Shown: in pieces, positions 1-8,095 of the stretch
How positions within the stretch are numbered: the first letter of the stretch is position 1
How the letters are laid out: every line of letters begins with the position of its first letter
From: an uncultured Lachnospiraceae bacterium
Lineage (GTDB): Bacteria; Bacillota; Clostridia; Lachnospirales; Lachnospiraceae
Reading direction: 5' to 3'
Assembly (NCBI GenBank): GCA_949949005.1
Contig: CATLHM010000008.1
Location: forward strand, 78,508-142,507
DNA: 64,000 nucleotides
The notes under the pieces: model-generated
What the model saw: the letters and a program-made list of their open reading frames with translations, nothing else
What the model was told of the DNA's origin: nothing
Database searches by the model: none
Made by a program: the position numbers and the translations under genes

Positions 1-277
1 AATTCCAGAACAACACAAAAAACTGGGGTGTCTCGAACAGCAGCTTTCCATACCCTGCAAAAGACGGGTAATCTGGCAATAGCTTCCAGCTTACAAATCC
101 GCCTCCGTCCGTGAATGCGGGACTGATGTATTTCCCCAGCTCCCAGGTATCCATGAGGGAGCCGGACAAAAGCAGCAGGATAGGTAAAATTACCAGCATG
201 GCAGGTAAAAGCAGTATCAGGGACAAAAGGGCCTTCTTTGCCCTGCTGCCAATCTTTTTCAATCTCTGCAAGTCCAT
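1..277 (-). CDS. Carbohydrate ABC transporter permease, second subunit (partial; 3' end outside window)
   Basis: Not in the ORF track because it runs off the left edge. The minus strand from the ATG at 277 reads MDLQRLKKIGSRAKKALLSL, followed by a hydrophobic segment (LLLPAMLVILPILLLLSG) and a short extracytoplasmic stretch. This is the usual N-terminus of a MalG-type sugar permease that pairs with the MalF-type permease just upstream. The start lies 3 bases after the upstream stop codon, so the two are surely co-translated; a GGAGG lies about a dozen bases before the ATG. About 92 codons are visible and the EAA loop is outside the window. Substrate unknown; the solute-binding protein is not in view. 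Confidence 0.75.
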   Translation of the reverse strand, partial: MDLQRLKKIGSRAKKALLSLILLLPAMLVILPILLLLSGSLMDTWELGKYISPAFTDGGGFVSWKLLPDYPSFAGYGKLLFETPQFFVLFWN

Positions 278-280
278 CCC

Positions 281-1156
281 TTACTCATCCTCCCAAAGTC
301 TTTGCAGGGCCAGAATCGCAACCATCAAAATTCCCCCCGTACACACTGCTGCCGCCGCCATCTTGTCAAGCTCCAGATTTACAAACCAGTTGTTGAATAG
401 ATGCTGCAAAAGATATATGCTCTGATCCGGATAGGCCCCGGCGGTCAGATAGGCCTCCCGGTAAATCTTAAAAGAATTTAAAAAGGATAAAATCACAATG
501 GTGTAAAGGCTTCCCTTAAGATTCGGCAGCATGATCCTCCAAAAGCGCTGCCAGCCCCCTGCCCCGTCCACCTTAGCAGCCTCCAGCATTTCCCCGGAAA
601 TACCTGCAAGCCCTGCCAGCCAGAGAATCACCGTATATCCCATATTTTTCCAAACATAGCTTCCCACCAGTACCCAAAAGGCTGCCGCCGTACCCAGATA
701 ATCTCTGCGCACCTCCCCCCAGAGCCCGGTCAAAAGGCCTATGCGGGTGAGAAAGAGATTGAAAAACCCCTGCTTATAAAATGTCAGCTTCCATACCATC
801 ACCACCGTAGCGGTGGGCATGGCAAGAGGGAAGAGATAGGCAGATTTGATCAGGCTCTTTTCCTTAAGGCAGTTTAGCGCAAGCGCTACGGCAAGTCCCA
901 GGGTTACCAGAATGGGGATGCACACCAGAGTAAACCTCACCGTGTTTTTCACCGCGAGTAAAAAAGCCTGATTCTGAAAAATGGCCTGATAATTTTTTCC
1001 TGCGCTAAACTCCCCTGTCACCGCCGTGGTGAAAGAACGCTTCACCACGTCCAGGAACGGGAGAAGGACGAAAATCATAATCCCCAAAAATCCCGGAAGC
1101 ACAAACAGATAAAAAAATCTTCTTTTCTTTTTTCCCATTTTCCCTCTTGCTGTCAT
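281..1156 (-). CDS. Carbohydrate ABC transporter permease, MalF type
   Basis: Inner-membrane subunit of a sugar importer. The protein has a basic N-terminus (MGKKKRRFFYLF), about six membrane segments and the family EAA loop (EAAKVDGAGGWQRFWRI) that docks on the ATPase. The ORF track starts at 1228, but that start and the next ATG have no Shine-Dalgarno. The ATG at 1156 is preceded by AAGGAG, giving 291 aa, normal for the family; an ATG at 1138 is also possible. It is followed within 3 bases by the partner permease. Two BlaI-like dyads lie just upstream (1254-1303), which suggests control by the repressor encoded at 3010-3369. Substrate cannot be told from the sequence. Confidence 0.85.
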   Translation of the reverse strand: MTARGKMGKKKRRFFYLFVLPGFLGIMIFVLLPFLDVVKRSFTTAVTGEFSAGKNYQAIFQNQAFLLAVKNTVRFTLVCIPILVTLGLAVALALNCLKEKSLIKSAYLFPLAMPTATVVMVWKLTFYKQGFFNLFLTRIGLLTGLWGEVRRDYLGTAAAFWVLVGSYVWKNMGYTVILWLAGLAGISGEMLEAAKVDGAGGWQRFWRIMLPNLKGSLYTIVILSFLNSFKIYREAYLTAGAYPDQSIYLLQHLFNNWFVNLELDKMAAAAVCTGGILMVAILALQRLWEDE

Positions 1157-1253
1157 TCCTTGCTGGCTCCTTTCCCTGTCGGTCAGACGTATGCGTTCCA
1201 TGGATACATCTGAGCCAGGCTCCGCCACGCCTCATAAATCAGTCCAGAAACGC

Positions 1254-1303
1254 AAATGACTATTATGATAGTCTATGTTATTAGACTATCATAATAGTCA
1301 TTT
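1254..1303. promoter_or_regulatory. Double dyad operator, BlaI type, before the ABC permease operon
   Basis: Two 16-bp dyads, GACTATTATGATAGTC (1258-1273) and GACTATCATAATAGTC (1284-1299), are each near-palindromic and are exact inverted copies of one another; the larger inverted repeat runs 22 bp per arm around a 6-base loop. The same pattern (GACTATCACAATAGTT) sits before the BlaI-like gene at 3462-3477. MecI/BlaI repressors bind such dyads as dimers. It lies 3' of the sensor gene and 5' of the permease gene, so it most probably controls the transporter. No textbook -35/-10 pair is obvious; the A/T-rich cores of the dyads may serve as the -10. Confidence 0.7.
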
Positions 1304-1360
1304 AGTGTCAAATACTTTTTGTAAAACCAGGCCCACCTATAATTCCCTTAGCAGGACGCC

Positions 1361-2980
1361 CTACCTCCATCTTCTCGTATAAGCCTCAGATTCCTCCTCC
1401 GAAAGGTGCCTCAGAGCGCTGATCTTTCCCTCCCCGTCATATTGGGTAACCACCCCTGTTTTTCCGTTCTTTTCGCTTGCCTCGCGCAAAAACAGCCTTC
1501 CGGAAAAGCCCTCTTCCTCCGGCACCGTACTGTCCGCAAAAAAGTAAATCGGCTCATCCTCATAATAAAGCTGATAGTCATCTTCCATAACCTGAACGCT
1601 AAGCCCAAACTGCCGGTATTCATCAATGACCGCTTCCATGCTTCTGTCCTCTCTTACCCCAGAGTCCACAGCCTCCGCTGCCCCGACAGTTTCCTCCACG
1701 GTATACGTCCTTTCCTCCACAGTCTCCGCTCCTTCCTCAACGCTCGCTACCCTTCCCTCTACAGCCTCCGCCGTACCCGGCTGCACGCCCTCTGCCCTGT
1801 CCTGTGTCTGTGTCACATCATAAGCATAGGAGCTTGTGTACCCAAAAATCAGCGGATTTTCATTTACTGCCATACCCTCAATTGCATCCGCCTCCATCGT
1901 CACGGTATATTCCCCTGTCTTAACCGCATCATAATACTCCGTCCGGCCTTTGCCGTCTGCGGCATAAGATACGTAATGGGAGCCGAAAACCGTAAGCGAA
2001 ACCAAAACCGCCAGCACAGCGCCCACAATCCCCTTTGTGGTCATCCCCTTAAATTTCATTACCGCCGTAATTCTTTCCGTCACCGCATTTTTTCCAAAGC
2101 CAAGCCCGGTCTGGAAACCTATGCTTTTCTGCTGAGCCATGGAAAGCAGGGCAAGGGCGTAATCCTTGCGGCTCTCCTGTCTCCTGCGCACCACGGTTTC
2201 ATCACACAAAAGCTCCATATCCCGGTTAAACAAAAGATACATCAGCCACACCAGCGGGTTAAACCAGTGAAGGCACAAAACGCCGTGGGCAACCACCTTT
2301 TTCAGATTATCGCGATGCCTGATATGTACCAGCTCATGCCGAAGCCAAAAAGTAATTTCTTTTTCCGTACTTCCATAAAGCCCCTTTGGAAAGACGATGG
2401 CCTGGCCAAACACACCGCAGGTCACCGGAGATGCCGTCCGGTCAGATACACGGAATTTCACCTTTTCCAGACGCTTTCGGTCTTTTTCCTCAAGCCCAAG
2501 AAGAAGGAGCTGTTTTTCTCTCTCCGGCATGGGAAGCCCTTCCCGGAAGAACTGGCTGTCCCGAAAATAAAAGTACAGAGAGCCGGCCGCCATAGCCAAT
2601 GCCACCAGGCCATAGATTCCCCACAAGAGATAGCTTTCCTTCACGGTGACCACTCTGGTGGATATCTCCACCACGTCCGCGCTCTCCAGGCTGGCTGTAC
2701 CTGCCCCCTGGGCCGTCATCCGCCCCAGAATTTCCGGAGCCATATCGCCCACTGTCAGGCTGACCGCCTCCATCCTGTCCGAATCCATGGTAATTGCCCC
2801 CAGATCCCCAAGCCCGGGAAAGGGCATCGGGACAGCAAACGGAAGCACCAGACGCAAAATTGCAATCTCCCACAGCAAAACCATAACCTTTTTGGGAACA
2901 CGATGGATGAACAGCGCCCGAAACGCCGTGATACCAATGATTAAAATCCCTGCCGTGATACTCATCTGCACCAGATTCAT
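1361..2980 (-). CDS. M56-family (BlaR1/MecR1-type) sensor metalloprotease
   Basis: Integral membrane zinc protease that, in the known BlaR1/MecR1 systems, is activated by an outside signal and leads to loss of the partner repressor. Visible are four or so membrane segments, the zinc motif HELVH in FWLRHELVHIRHRD and the downstream acidic ligand region LLCDETVVRR. After the last membrane segment (AVLAVLVSLTVFGSHYVSY) an extracellular tail of about 190 residues follows, rich in Glu/Val and ending in a small YYEDEP-type domain. It is not a penicillin-binding domain (no SxxK/KTG pattern seen), so the signal is unlikely to be a classical beta-lactam. The start at 2980 (AAGGTGG before ATG) was preferred over the track start; 539 aa. 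It follows the repressor gene after 29 bases. Confidence 0.85.
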   Translation of the reverse strand: MNLVQMSITAGILIIGITAFRALFIHRVPKKVMVLLWEIAILRLVLPFAVPMPFPGLGDLGAITMDSDRMEAVSLTVGDMAPEILGRMTAQGAGTASLESADVVEISTRVVTVKESYLLWGIYGLVALAMAAGSLYFYFRDSQFFREGLPMPEREKQLLLLGLEEKDRKRLEKVKFRVSDRTASPVTCGVFGQAIVFPKGLYGSTEKEITFWLRHELVHIRHRDNLKKVVAHGVLCLHWFNPLVWLMYLLFNRDMELLCDETVVRRRQESRKDYALALLSMAQQKSIGFQTGLGFGKNAVTERITAVMKFKGMTTKGIVGAVLAVLVSLTVFGSHYVSYAADGKGRTEYYDAVKTGEYTVTMEADAIEGMAVNENPLIFGYTSSYAYDVTQTQDRAEGVQPGTAEAVEGRVASVEEGAETVEERTYTVEETVGAAEAVDSGVREDRSMEAVIDEYRQFGLSVQVMEDDYQLYYEDEPIYFFADSTVPEEEGFSGRLFLREASEKNGKTGVVTQYDGEGKISALRHLSEEESEAYTRRWR

Positions 2981-3009
2981 TTTTCGTCCACCTTTCTGCC
3001 ACGTCAATT

Positions 3010-3369
3010 TTACTCTTCCAAATCGTCGATCATCCTTTTGAGCTGCCCCACTTCCTGTTTGGAGAGCTTTTTGCCATCCAGAAAGGCCGCAAAGAACTTA
3101 GCTTTAGAGCCGTCAAACATCCTGTCGATCAGCTCCTCCGTCTCATAGTCCTGCACCTCCTGCCGGGAGATCAGAGGGCAGCACATAAACCCAGGCTCCT
3201 GTCTTTTGATGGCGCCTTTGTCCACACATTTTTTGATCACCGTGTAGGTGGTGTTCCTGTTCCACCCGATCTCTTCTTTCAAAATCTTTACAATCTGCCC
3301 TGCGGGGAGCTCCCCTTCCCGCCACAGCACTTCCATAACCTTCCGTTCCGAATCAAATAATTTTATCAT
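3010..3369 (-). CDS. BlaI/MecI/CopY-family transcriptional repressor
   Basis: Winged-helix repressor of about 119 aa, the normal family length: MIKLFDSERKVMEVLW, then the recognition region GWNRNTTYTVIKKCVDKG, then a C-terminal dimerisation part. The ORF track start at 3459 lies inside the operator region; the ATG at 3369 has GAGGGGG about ten bases upstream and begins exactly where the family does. It is the first gene of a repressor-sensor operon with the M56 protease. Two dyads upstream (3462-3500) suggest autoregulation, and an identical dyad design before the ABC permease operon suggests that operon is a target. Confidence 0.88.
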   Translation of the reverse strand: MIKLFDSERKVMEVLWREGELPAGQIVKILKEEIGWNRNTTYTVIKKCVDKGAIKRQEPGFMCCPLISRQEVQDYETEELIDRMFDGSKAKFFAAFLDGKKLSKQEVGQLKRMIDDLEE

Positions 3370-3461
3370 TTTGGTTTGATTCCCCCTCTCCTGGCCGCTC
3401 CTTTTGCAAACAGGTTTATGCGCAGACGCCGTCCCGCTTTGCAGACGGATTTGCCGCAAAA

Positions 3462-3500
3462 GACTATCACAATAGTTGTCTAAATACTACCATGGCAGTC
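3462..3500. promoter_or_regulatory. BlaI-type operator pair before the repressor gene
   Basis: The first dyad is GACTATCACAATAGTT (3462-3477). A weaker second one reads GACTGCCATGGTAGTA on the minus strand (3485-3500), 23 bp centre to centre. Both fit GACTAT-N4-ATAGTC at most outer positions. Inferred autoregulatory site of the BlaI-like gene. Confidence 0.6.
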
Positions 3501-3607
3501 AATTTGTGTCAATAAAGAATAGAGAATAAGAAATCAGACTTTACAGCACAGTATCAAGCCCTGGGCTGTATAGTTACCAAACTTCAACATTTTTTTTGCA
3601 AAAACTG

Positions 3608-3636
3608 TTGACACGAGCCAAAAACAATGCTATAGT
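3608..3636 (+). promoter_or_regulatory. Promoter of tRNA-Leu
   Basis: A perfect -35 box TTGACA (3608-3613), 17-bp spacer and TATAGT -10 (3631-3636) with an extended TGC before it. It ends 11 bases before the tRNA. Confidence 0.9.
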
Positions 3637-3647
3637 ATCAATGGTTC

Positions 3648-3731
3648 GCAGGAATGGCGGAATTGGCAGACGCGCACGGTTCAGGTCCGTGTGGTAGCAA
3701 TACCATGAGAGTTCAAGTCTCTTTTCCTGCA
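3648..3731 (+). tRNA. tRNA-Leu, anticodon CAG
   Basis: The acceptor stem GCAGGAA pairs with TTCCTGC; the anticodon stem CACGG/CCGTG encloses TTCAGGT with CAG at 3682-3684; a long variable arm (GTGGTAGCAATACCAT) and the T-loop GTTCAAGTC follow, as in class II leucine tRNAs. It reads CUG. The 3' CCA is not encoded (ATAAAAG follows). It is a single-gene unit with its own promoter and terminator and shows no sign of an integrated element. Confidence 0.95.
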
Positions 3732-3734
3732 TAA

Positions 3735-3765
3735 AAGAAGCCTTGGAGATAAGGCTTCTTTTTTT
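3735..3765 (+). terminator. Rho-independent terminator of tRNA-Leu
   Basis: The stem AAGAAGCCTT / AAGGCTTCTT with a 6-base loop is followed by a T run. Confidence 0.9.
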
Positions 3766-3820
3766 ATGCACAGATCCGCATAAGGGAACCTGCTGCTGAC
3801 GCAGCATGCGCTCCGCGCGG

Positions 3821-3847
3821 CGAGTAGGGGGAAACCTTCCCTACTCG
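3821..3847 (-). terminator. Hairpin after the DUF2974 gene
   Basis: The inverted repeat CGAGTAGGG / CCCTACTCG lies 16 bases past the stop of the minus-strand DUF2974 gene. There is no U tract, so termination is only inferred. Confidence 0.4.
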
Positions 3848-3862
3848 ACTTGCTCAGGAGGC

Positions 3863-4963
3863 TTATCCCCTATTCCCTCCCTGCTTCATATTTTCCAGCA
3901 AAATCTCAAACAGCGAGCGCAGCATCCTCTGTATGGTTTTTCGGGTGGTATCATCCACCTCCCGTGCCGCCCTTAACACATGCTGCAGGCAGCGCTTCCA
4001 GTCCGCCCCGAACTCAAATACATTGGAGGCCTCCGAGGCGGAAACCACCTCATAGAGGGTGTCCACAAAGGCATGGATCTCCTCCTCGGGCAGGGATAAA
4101 ATCCACTCGTTCAAAGACGCATCCCGAAGGATCTTGGCTCCGGTCATATTTTTGGCCCGGACAAAGGAGCCATCCTCGATCTTCCAGGTATAGGTGTTGT
4201 GCTGGAGCATACCGATGGCCTTGCTTTCCACAATCTCATATTTGCTGTGGTCTTCCAGGATCATTCCCACCAGGGAAGAACGGGGAATAAATTTTGACAC
4301 CCGATCCTCAATCTCCCCGAAATGCCCCTGCTCGCGAATCTCCGGCCGAAAGCCCGGGCCGTCATTACTGAATACCTTAAGGATCCTTGCCCTTGTCCTC
4401 TCGCTGCAATTCATGGCCGCATAGACTGCCAGGTTGCCGCCCTTGGAATGCCCTCCCGCATAAAAATCTCCGGAAATATAAGAAGCCGCCCTTTCCATGT
4501 AGGCCACCGCCAACTGCTGGCTGCGCAGGGGTTTTGAAAAGGCCATGTTTAAATCCTCCTTCCAGCCCACAATTGTGGCATCCGTCCCCCTGAAAGCCAT
4601 ATAAACGCTCTTGTCTCCCAGAATATAGGTCATAGCAGAAAACTGCATCTCTTCGTCCTCATCAATGAGATTCACATAAAAATCCATTTTCAGGGAGCCA
4701 AAGCGCCGGGACAGTGCCGCCAGCTCAAACAATTCCTTATTGTTTTCCCGGTACCAGTAATCCTTCAGAATCCGGTCCCTGTCAGGATCCTCATAAATAC
4801 TTCGGATACTTACCGGCACGCTCCTACGCTGGAGATCCGGCACAAATCCCTCATAATGCAGATACACCAACTGGCACAGTACCAGATTATCCGCCTCGTT
4901 TAGCGGCTTTTCCAAAAAACTGTATTTTCCCCATTCCTTTAGATAATCTATAATATTTGCCAT
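3863..4963 (-). CDS. DUF2974 (Mbeg1-like) alpha/beta hydrolase
   Basis: Predicted cytoplasmic lipase-like serine hydrolase of 366 aa. The nucleophile elbow GHSKGG is near residue 170, preceded by the conserved YMAFRGTDATIVGWKEDL block and followed by SNDGPGF with the likely acid; this is the DUF2974 layout common in Firmicutes. The substrate is unknown for the family. The start has GGGAGG upstream. No membrane segment or signal peptide is seen. The DUF3810 gene ends 86 bases before its start on the same strand, so they may be co-transcribed. Confidence 0.85.
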   Translation of the reverse strand: MANIIDYLKEWGKYSFLEKPLNEADNLVLCQLVYLHYEGFVPDLQRRSVPVSIRSIYEDPDRDRILKDYWYRENNKELFELAALSRRFGSLKMDFYVNLIDEDEEMQFSAMTYILGDKSVYMAFRGTDATIVGWKEDLNMAFSKPLRSQQLAVAYMERAASYISGDFYAGGHSKGGNLAVYAAMNCSERTRARILKVFSNDGPGFRPEIREQGHFGEIEDRVSKFIPRSSLVGMILEDHSKYEIVESKAIGMLQHNTYTWKIEDGSFVRAKNMTGAKILRDASLNEWILSLPEEEIHAFVDTLYEVVSASEASNVFEFGADWKRCLQHVLRAAREVDDTTRKTIQRMLRSLFEILLENMKQGGNRG

Positions 4964-5048
4964 TAGCTTAATCCTCCCTTGGCCACGCTGTTCCTAATCC
5001 TGCCGCGCTGGTATGCGCCTGAAAATCCAATCTCTTTAAAAATTATTA

Positions 5049-6260
5049 TCAATACAGCACTCCGTCATAATATTGCAAAAGAAGCTTTACCACCCGGCTG
5101 TAGCTCACCGTTCCGTCCGCCACGCCGTTTAGGGTAAGGTTGGTGTCCAAAAAAGCATCCGCCGCCTTCTTTACCGTCTCCGTGCTGATCACCGCCTTGT
5201 CTTCCACCTGCTCCCAGGCTTCCTGGGTGAGGAATTGCTTGTCCTCCCACACCCGTGGGTCAATCTGGGGATGGGAAAGGTATTCTTCCTCGTCCCGTCC
5301 TATGGCCTTCCAGAAATCCCGGTCCAGATAACCGATCACGCTCAAATAAGCGCTGTACTGGAAAAGCTCCTCCGGGGCGTCCACGCAGGCCAGATAACCG
5401 ATGAAGTTGGCTTCATCCTCCAGAAGAAACCCCTTTAAGTGGGACAGCTCATGGCACATGGTTACCGGCATATTGGTGACATACATCTGCCTGTTATAAT
5501 TGGCTTCCATGGAAAAGGGGAAATAATAGCCCATAATATACTGCTGGCTGTAAAATCCGGAAACCGCAAGGCCTTTCGGCCTGGGGTAATAGCCGGAGAG
5601 CTCCTTATACTCCTCTCCCAGAAGGCTCATCTGTCCCCTGGCCATCTCCTTCATATCCCTGACCAGCCTTTCATCACAAAGGATATAGCCCTTCTCATCC
5701 CTCTCAAATAACGGAAAAAGAGCATTGGCCTTCTCCACCACATAATCCCGAAGGGTCCCAATCTCCTCTGCCCCATATTCCTTATCCAGGGCGCCTCCCA
5801 AACCATATCTCTCAGGAAAAGGGGAGACCTGATACAAAAGAAAACAGTTCAGCACCATAACCAGGGAAAAAATCCCGGTAACCCAATAGCAGAAGAAAGC
5901 ATATCCCCGGTACAGCCTTTCAAACCTTTCCCCCAAAAGAGGCAGCCCCAACGAATCAGGTTCTGACAAACGCCGCTCCAACAGGCAGCGTTTCCTGCCA
6001 TATATTTTAACCACTCGCAGGACGCCGTAAACAATCCCGCCTGCCACCAGCAAGATCACCAGCAAAACCGCAAGATACAGCATCCACTCCCCTACGGAAA
6101 AGGGAAAAATCCCGGTAACCCTTCCATAAGTCTCCACCCACAAAGGGAAGATATGCCTCACATAAAAATCACTGAACCCCTCCCACACCCTGCCGACGAT
6201 ATTCAGTATGGCCGCGGACAGCATCATTGCCCCTGGCGTCCAAATTTTCCATCTCTTCAA
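5049..6260 (-). CDS. DUF3810 membrane protein with zinc-protease motif
   Basis: 403 aa. The N-terminus has three or so membrane segments (GEWMLYLAVLLVILLVAGGI; FFCYWVTGIFSLVMVLNCFL) and then an extracytoplasmic domain carrying CHELSHLKGF, an HExxH zinc site, followed by LLEDEANFIGYLAC with the third-ligand glutamate. This matches the DUF3810 family. Substrate and role are unknown. AAAGGG precedes the ATG. The gene is divergent from the amino-acid symporter. Confidence is in the family, not the function. Confidence 0.82.
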   Translation of the reverse strand: MKRWKIWTPGAMMLSAAILNIVGRVWEGFSDFYVRHIFPLWVETYGRVTGIFPFSVGEWMLYLAVLLVILLVAGGIVYGVLRVVKIYGRKRCLLERRLSEPDSLGLPLLGERFERLYRGYAFFCYWVTGIFSLVMVLNCFLLYQVSPFPERYGLGGALDKEYGAEEIGTLRDYVVEKANALFPLFERDEKGYILCDERLVRDMKEMARGQMSLLGEEYKELSGYYPRPKGLAVSGFYSQQYIMGYYFPFSMEANYNRQMYVTNMPVTMCHELSHLKGFLLEDEANFIGYLACVDAPEELFQYSAYLSVIGYLDRDFWKAIGRDEEEYLSHPQIDPRVWEDKQFLTQEAWEQVEDKAVISTETVKKAADAFLDTNLTLNGVADGTVSYSRVVKLLLQYYDGVLY

Positions 6261-6372
6261 CCCTTTACCCCAAATCTTTCCCAGCTTCCTTCAAAAACAC
6301 TCATAACCTCTTCCCCACTCTACTATATTAATAGTAAATATCCTCTCTCTTTTAAGGACAGTCGGCAAGCCT

Positions 6373-7692
6373 ATGCAATCTGTTTTTCCCTACCTTCAAT
6401 CCATCAACCAGTTTTTGTGGAGCGGGCCCCTTTTATTCCTGCTGATGGGTACACACCTTTATTTTACCATGAAACTTCACTTTCCGCAGAAAAATATTTT
6501 AAAAGCCATCCGTCTTTCCGTAACCCCCTCGGGCAAAAAGGACGGCAGCAATCTCTCGGTCTTTGCCACTCTCTCCACCACCCTGGCTGCCACTTTGGGA
6601 ACCGGGAATATTATCGGGGTTTCCACAGCCGTGGCTCTTGGCGGCCCCGGGGCTATTTTCTGGTGCTGGGTCACCGGGATTCTGGGAATGGCCACTGCCT
6701 ACGCGGAGTGTTTTCTGAGCGTTCGCTTCCGCAGCCGCAATGAGGACGGCGTTTTTCAGGGAGGCCCCATGTATGTATGGCAAAACGGGCTGCATAAGCC
6801 TTCCGTGGGAAAATTTTACGGCCTCCTGACCCTGATCGCGGCCTTCGGCGTGGGCTGTACCACTCAGGCCAACTCTATCACCCAGACCACCTCCTTAAGC
6901 TTTGGCTTAAATCCCCAGATTGCAGGCTTCGCTGCCGCCATTCTAGCCGGTCTTGTGATTGTGGGCGGCATCCGTTCCATCGGCAACGTGTGTGTGAAGA
7001 TCGTGCCCTTTCTCGGTATCCTCTACACCGCAAGCTGTGTGCTGCTCCTTGTCATCAACCGGGAAGCCCTGGTGCCTGCCATCCAGCTGATTCTGACAAG
7101 CGCCCTCGCTCCCCGGGCAGCCCTCGGCGGTGCGGCCGGCTCCTCTCTGATGCTCACCGCCCGCTACGGTATTGCCCGGGGGCTCTTCACCAACGAGGCC
7201 GGAATCGGTACCGCTGCCATTGCTGCCGCCGCGTCGCAAACAGACAATCCCGCCCATCAGGCCTATGTCTCCATGACTGCCGTTTTCTGGGATACCGTGG
7301 TCATGTGCCTGCTCAGCGGCCTGGTGATCGTCAGCAACCTGCTTCTGCACCCGGAAAGCGCCCAGGGTGTCAACGAAGCGGGGCTCACCGAAGCAGCCTT
7401 CTCCTATCTGCCTCTTTTGGGAAATGTATTTTTATCCCTGTGCCTGGTGGCTTTTGCCATCACCACCCTCATCGGCTGGTCTTATCTCGGAGAGCAAGCC
7501 TACCGCTATCTGACAAGAAACAGAGGAATCTTTGCCTTCAAGGTGGCGTATATCGTGATGATCTATGTGGGCGCCGTCCTGCCCCTGAATCTGGTGTGGG
7601 AATGCACCGACCTGATCAATGCCCTGATGGTGGTTCCCAATGTGGCGGCCCTGTTTTTGCTGCAGAGATTTTTGAGATATGATTTGAAATAG
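6373..7692 (+). CDS. Alanine/glycine:cation symporter (AGCS family)
   Basis: Sodium-coupled amino-acid importer of 439 aa with about ten membrane segments. Family landmarks are the N-terminal INQFLWSGPLLFLLMGTHLY, the ATLGTGNIIGVSTAVALGGP loop and NEAGIGTAAIAAAASQTDNP. The last two are core transport signatures of AGCS proteins such as AlsT and DagA. Alanine or glycine is the expected substrate, but glutamine-transporting members exist. An AAGGA lies rather far (about 14 bases) from the ATG, so translation may be modest. It appears monocistronic. Confidence 0.9.
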   Translation: MQSVFPYLQSINQFLWSGPLLFLLMGTHLYFTMKLHFPQKNILKAIRLSVTPSGKKDGSNLSVFATLSTTLAATLGTGNIIGVSTAVALGGPGAIFWCWVTGILGMATAYAECFLSVRFRSRNEDGVFQGGPMYVWQNGLHKPSVGKFYGLLTLIAAFGVGCTTQANSITQTTSLSFGLNPQIAGFAAAILAGLVIVGGIRSIGNVCVKIVPFLGILYTASCVLLLVINREALVPAIQLILTSALAPRAALGGAAGSSLMLTARYGIARGLFTNEAGIGTAAIAAAASQTDNPAHQAYVSMTAVFWDTVVMCLLSGLVIVSNLLLHPESAQGVNEAGLTEAAFSYLPLLGNVFLSLCLVAFAITTLIGWSYLGEQAYRYLTRNRGIFAFKVAYIVMIYVGAVLPLNLVWECTDLINALMVVPNVAALFLLQRFLRYDLK

Positions 7693-8095
7693 AAAGACTG
7701 GCTCCTTGCAGCCGAGTACAAGGCACCGTGAATAATAAATGCGCCCAGACATTTTCTTGCCTGATTATTAAAATTCAGTTTATGGTTGCATCCAAAAACA
7801 GAATATGCTAAAATAGGATCAGTGAAAACAAATCAAGGATTTCTGTGAAATGCCGCAAGGAATATTCTATCTCCGGATGGCGGATTCCTTACGGCTCGGG
7901 TACACATCAGTGTGCTTCATTCTATCTTCACGGACGAATATGCCGTGTCAGCCAGGCTCTGTCCTGCTTCCCGGGACAGCCTGCCAAATGCAGAGCAATC
8001 TCTGCGGAAACTCCTTGCTTACAACCAAATAACCGCAGGGAGGAATGGAGCACGGGAATTTCCTCTCTGTCACACCATGAAAAGGAGAGGAACAT
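7693..8095 (+). other. Intergenic region before the Rpn gene; holds one promoter
   Basis: About 400 bases with no convincing gene; short ORFs in the track lack ribosome sites. The only clear signal is the promoter at 7786-7814, leaving an untranslated leader of roughly 270 bases before the TTG start at 8096. I see no known riboswitch in that leader. Confidence 0.5.
7786..7814 (+). promoter_or_regulatory. Promoter upstream of the Rpn gene
   Basis: TTGCAT, 17-bp spacer, TAAAAT with extended TGC. The spacer ends in AGAATATGC, identical to the spacer of the NUDIX promoter at 9939-9967, and GGTTGC precedes both. Confidence 0.65.

Noticed and set aside
1406-2944. 512-codon plus-strand ORF
   Set aside because: Antisense shadow of the M56 sensor gene; composition (Arg/His/Pro-rich) and lack of a ribosome site are those of a shadow.
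3648-3731. tRNA-Leu as an integration site
   Set aside because: No integrase, direct repeat of the tRNA 3' end or mobile gene adjoins it.
3574-3807. 77-codon minus-strand ORF
   Set aside because: Antisense to the tRNA-Leu gene and its promoter.
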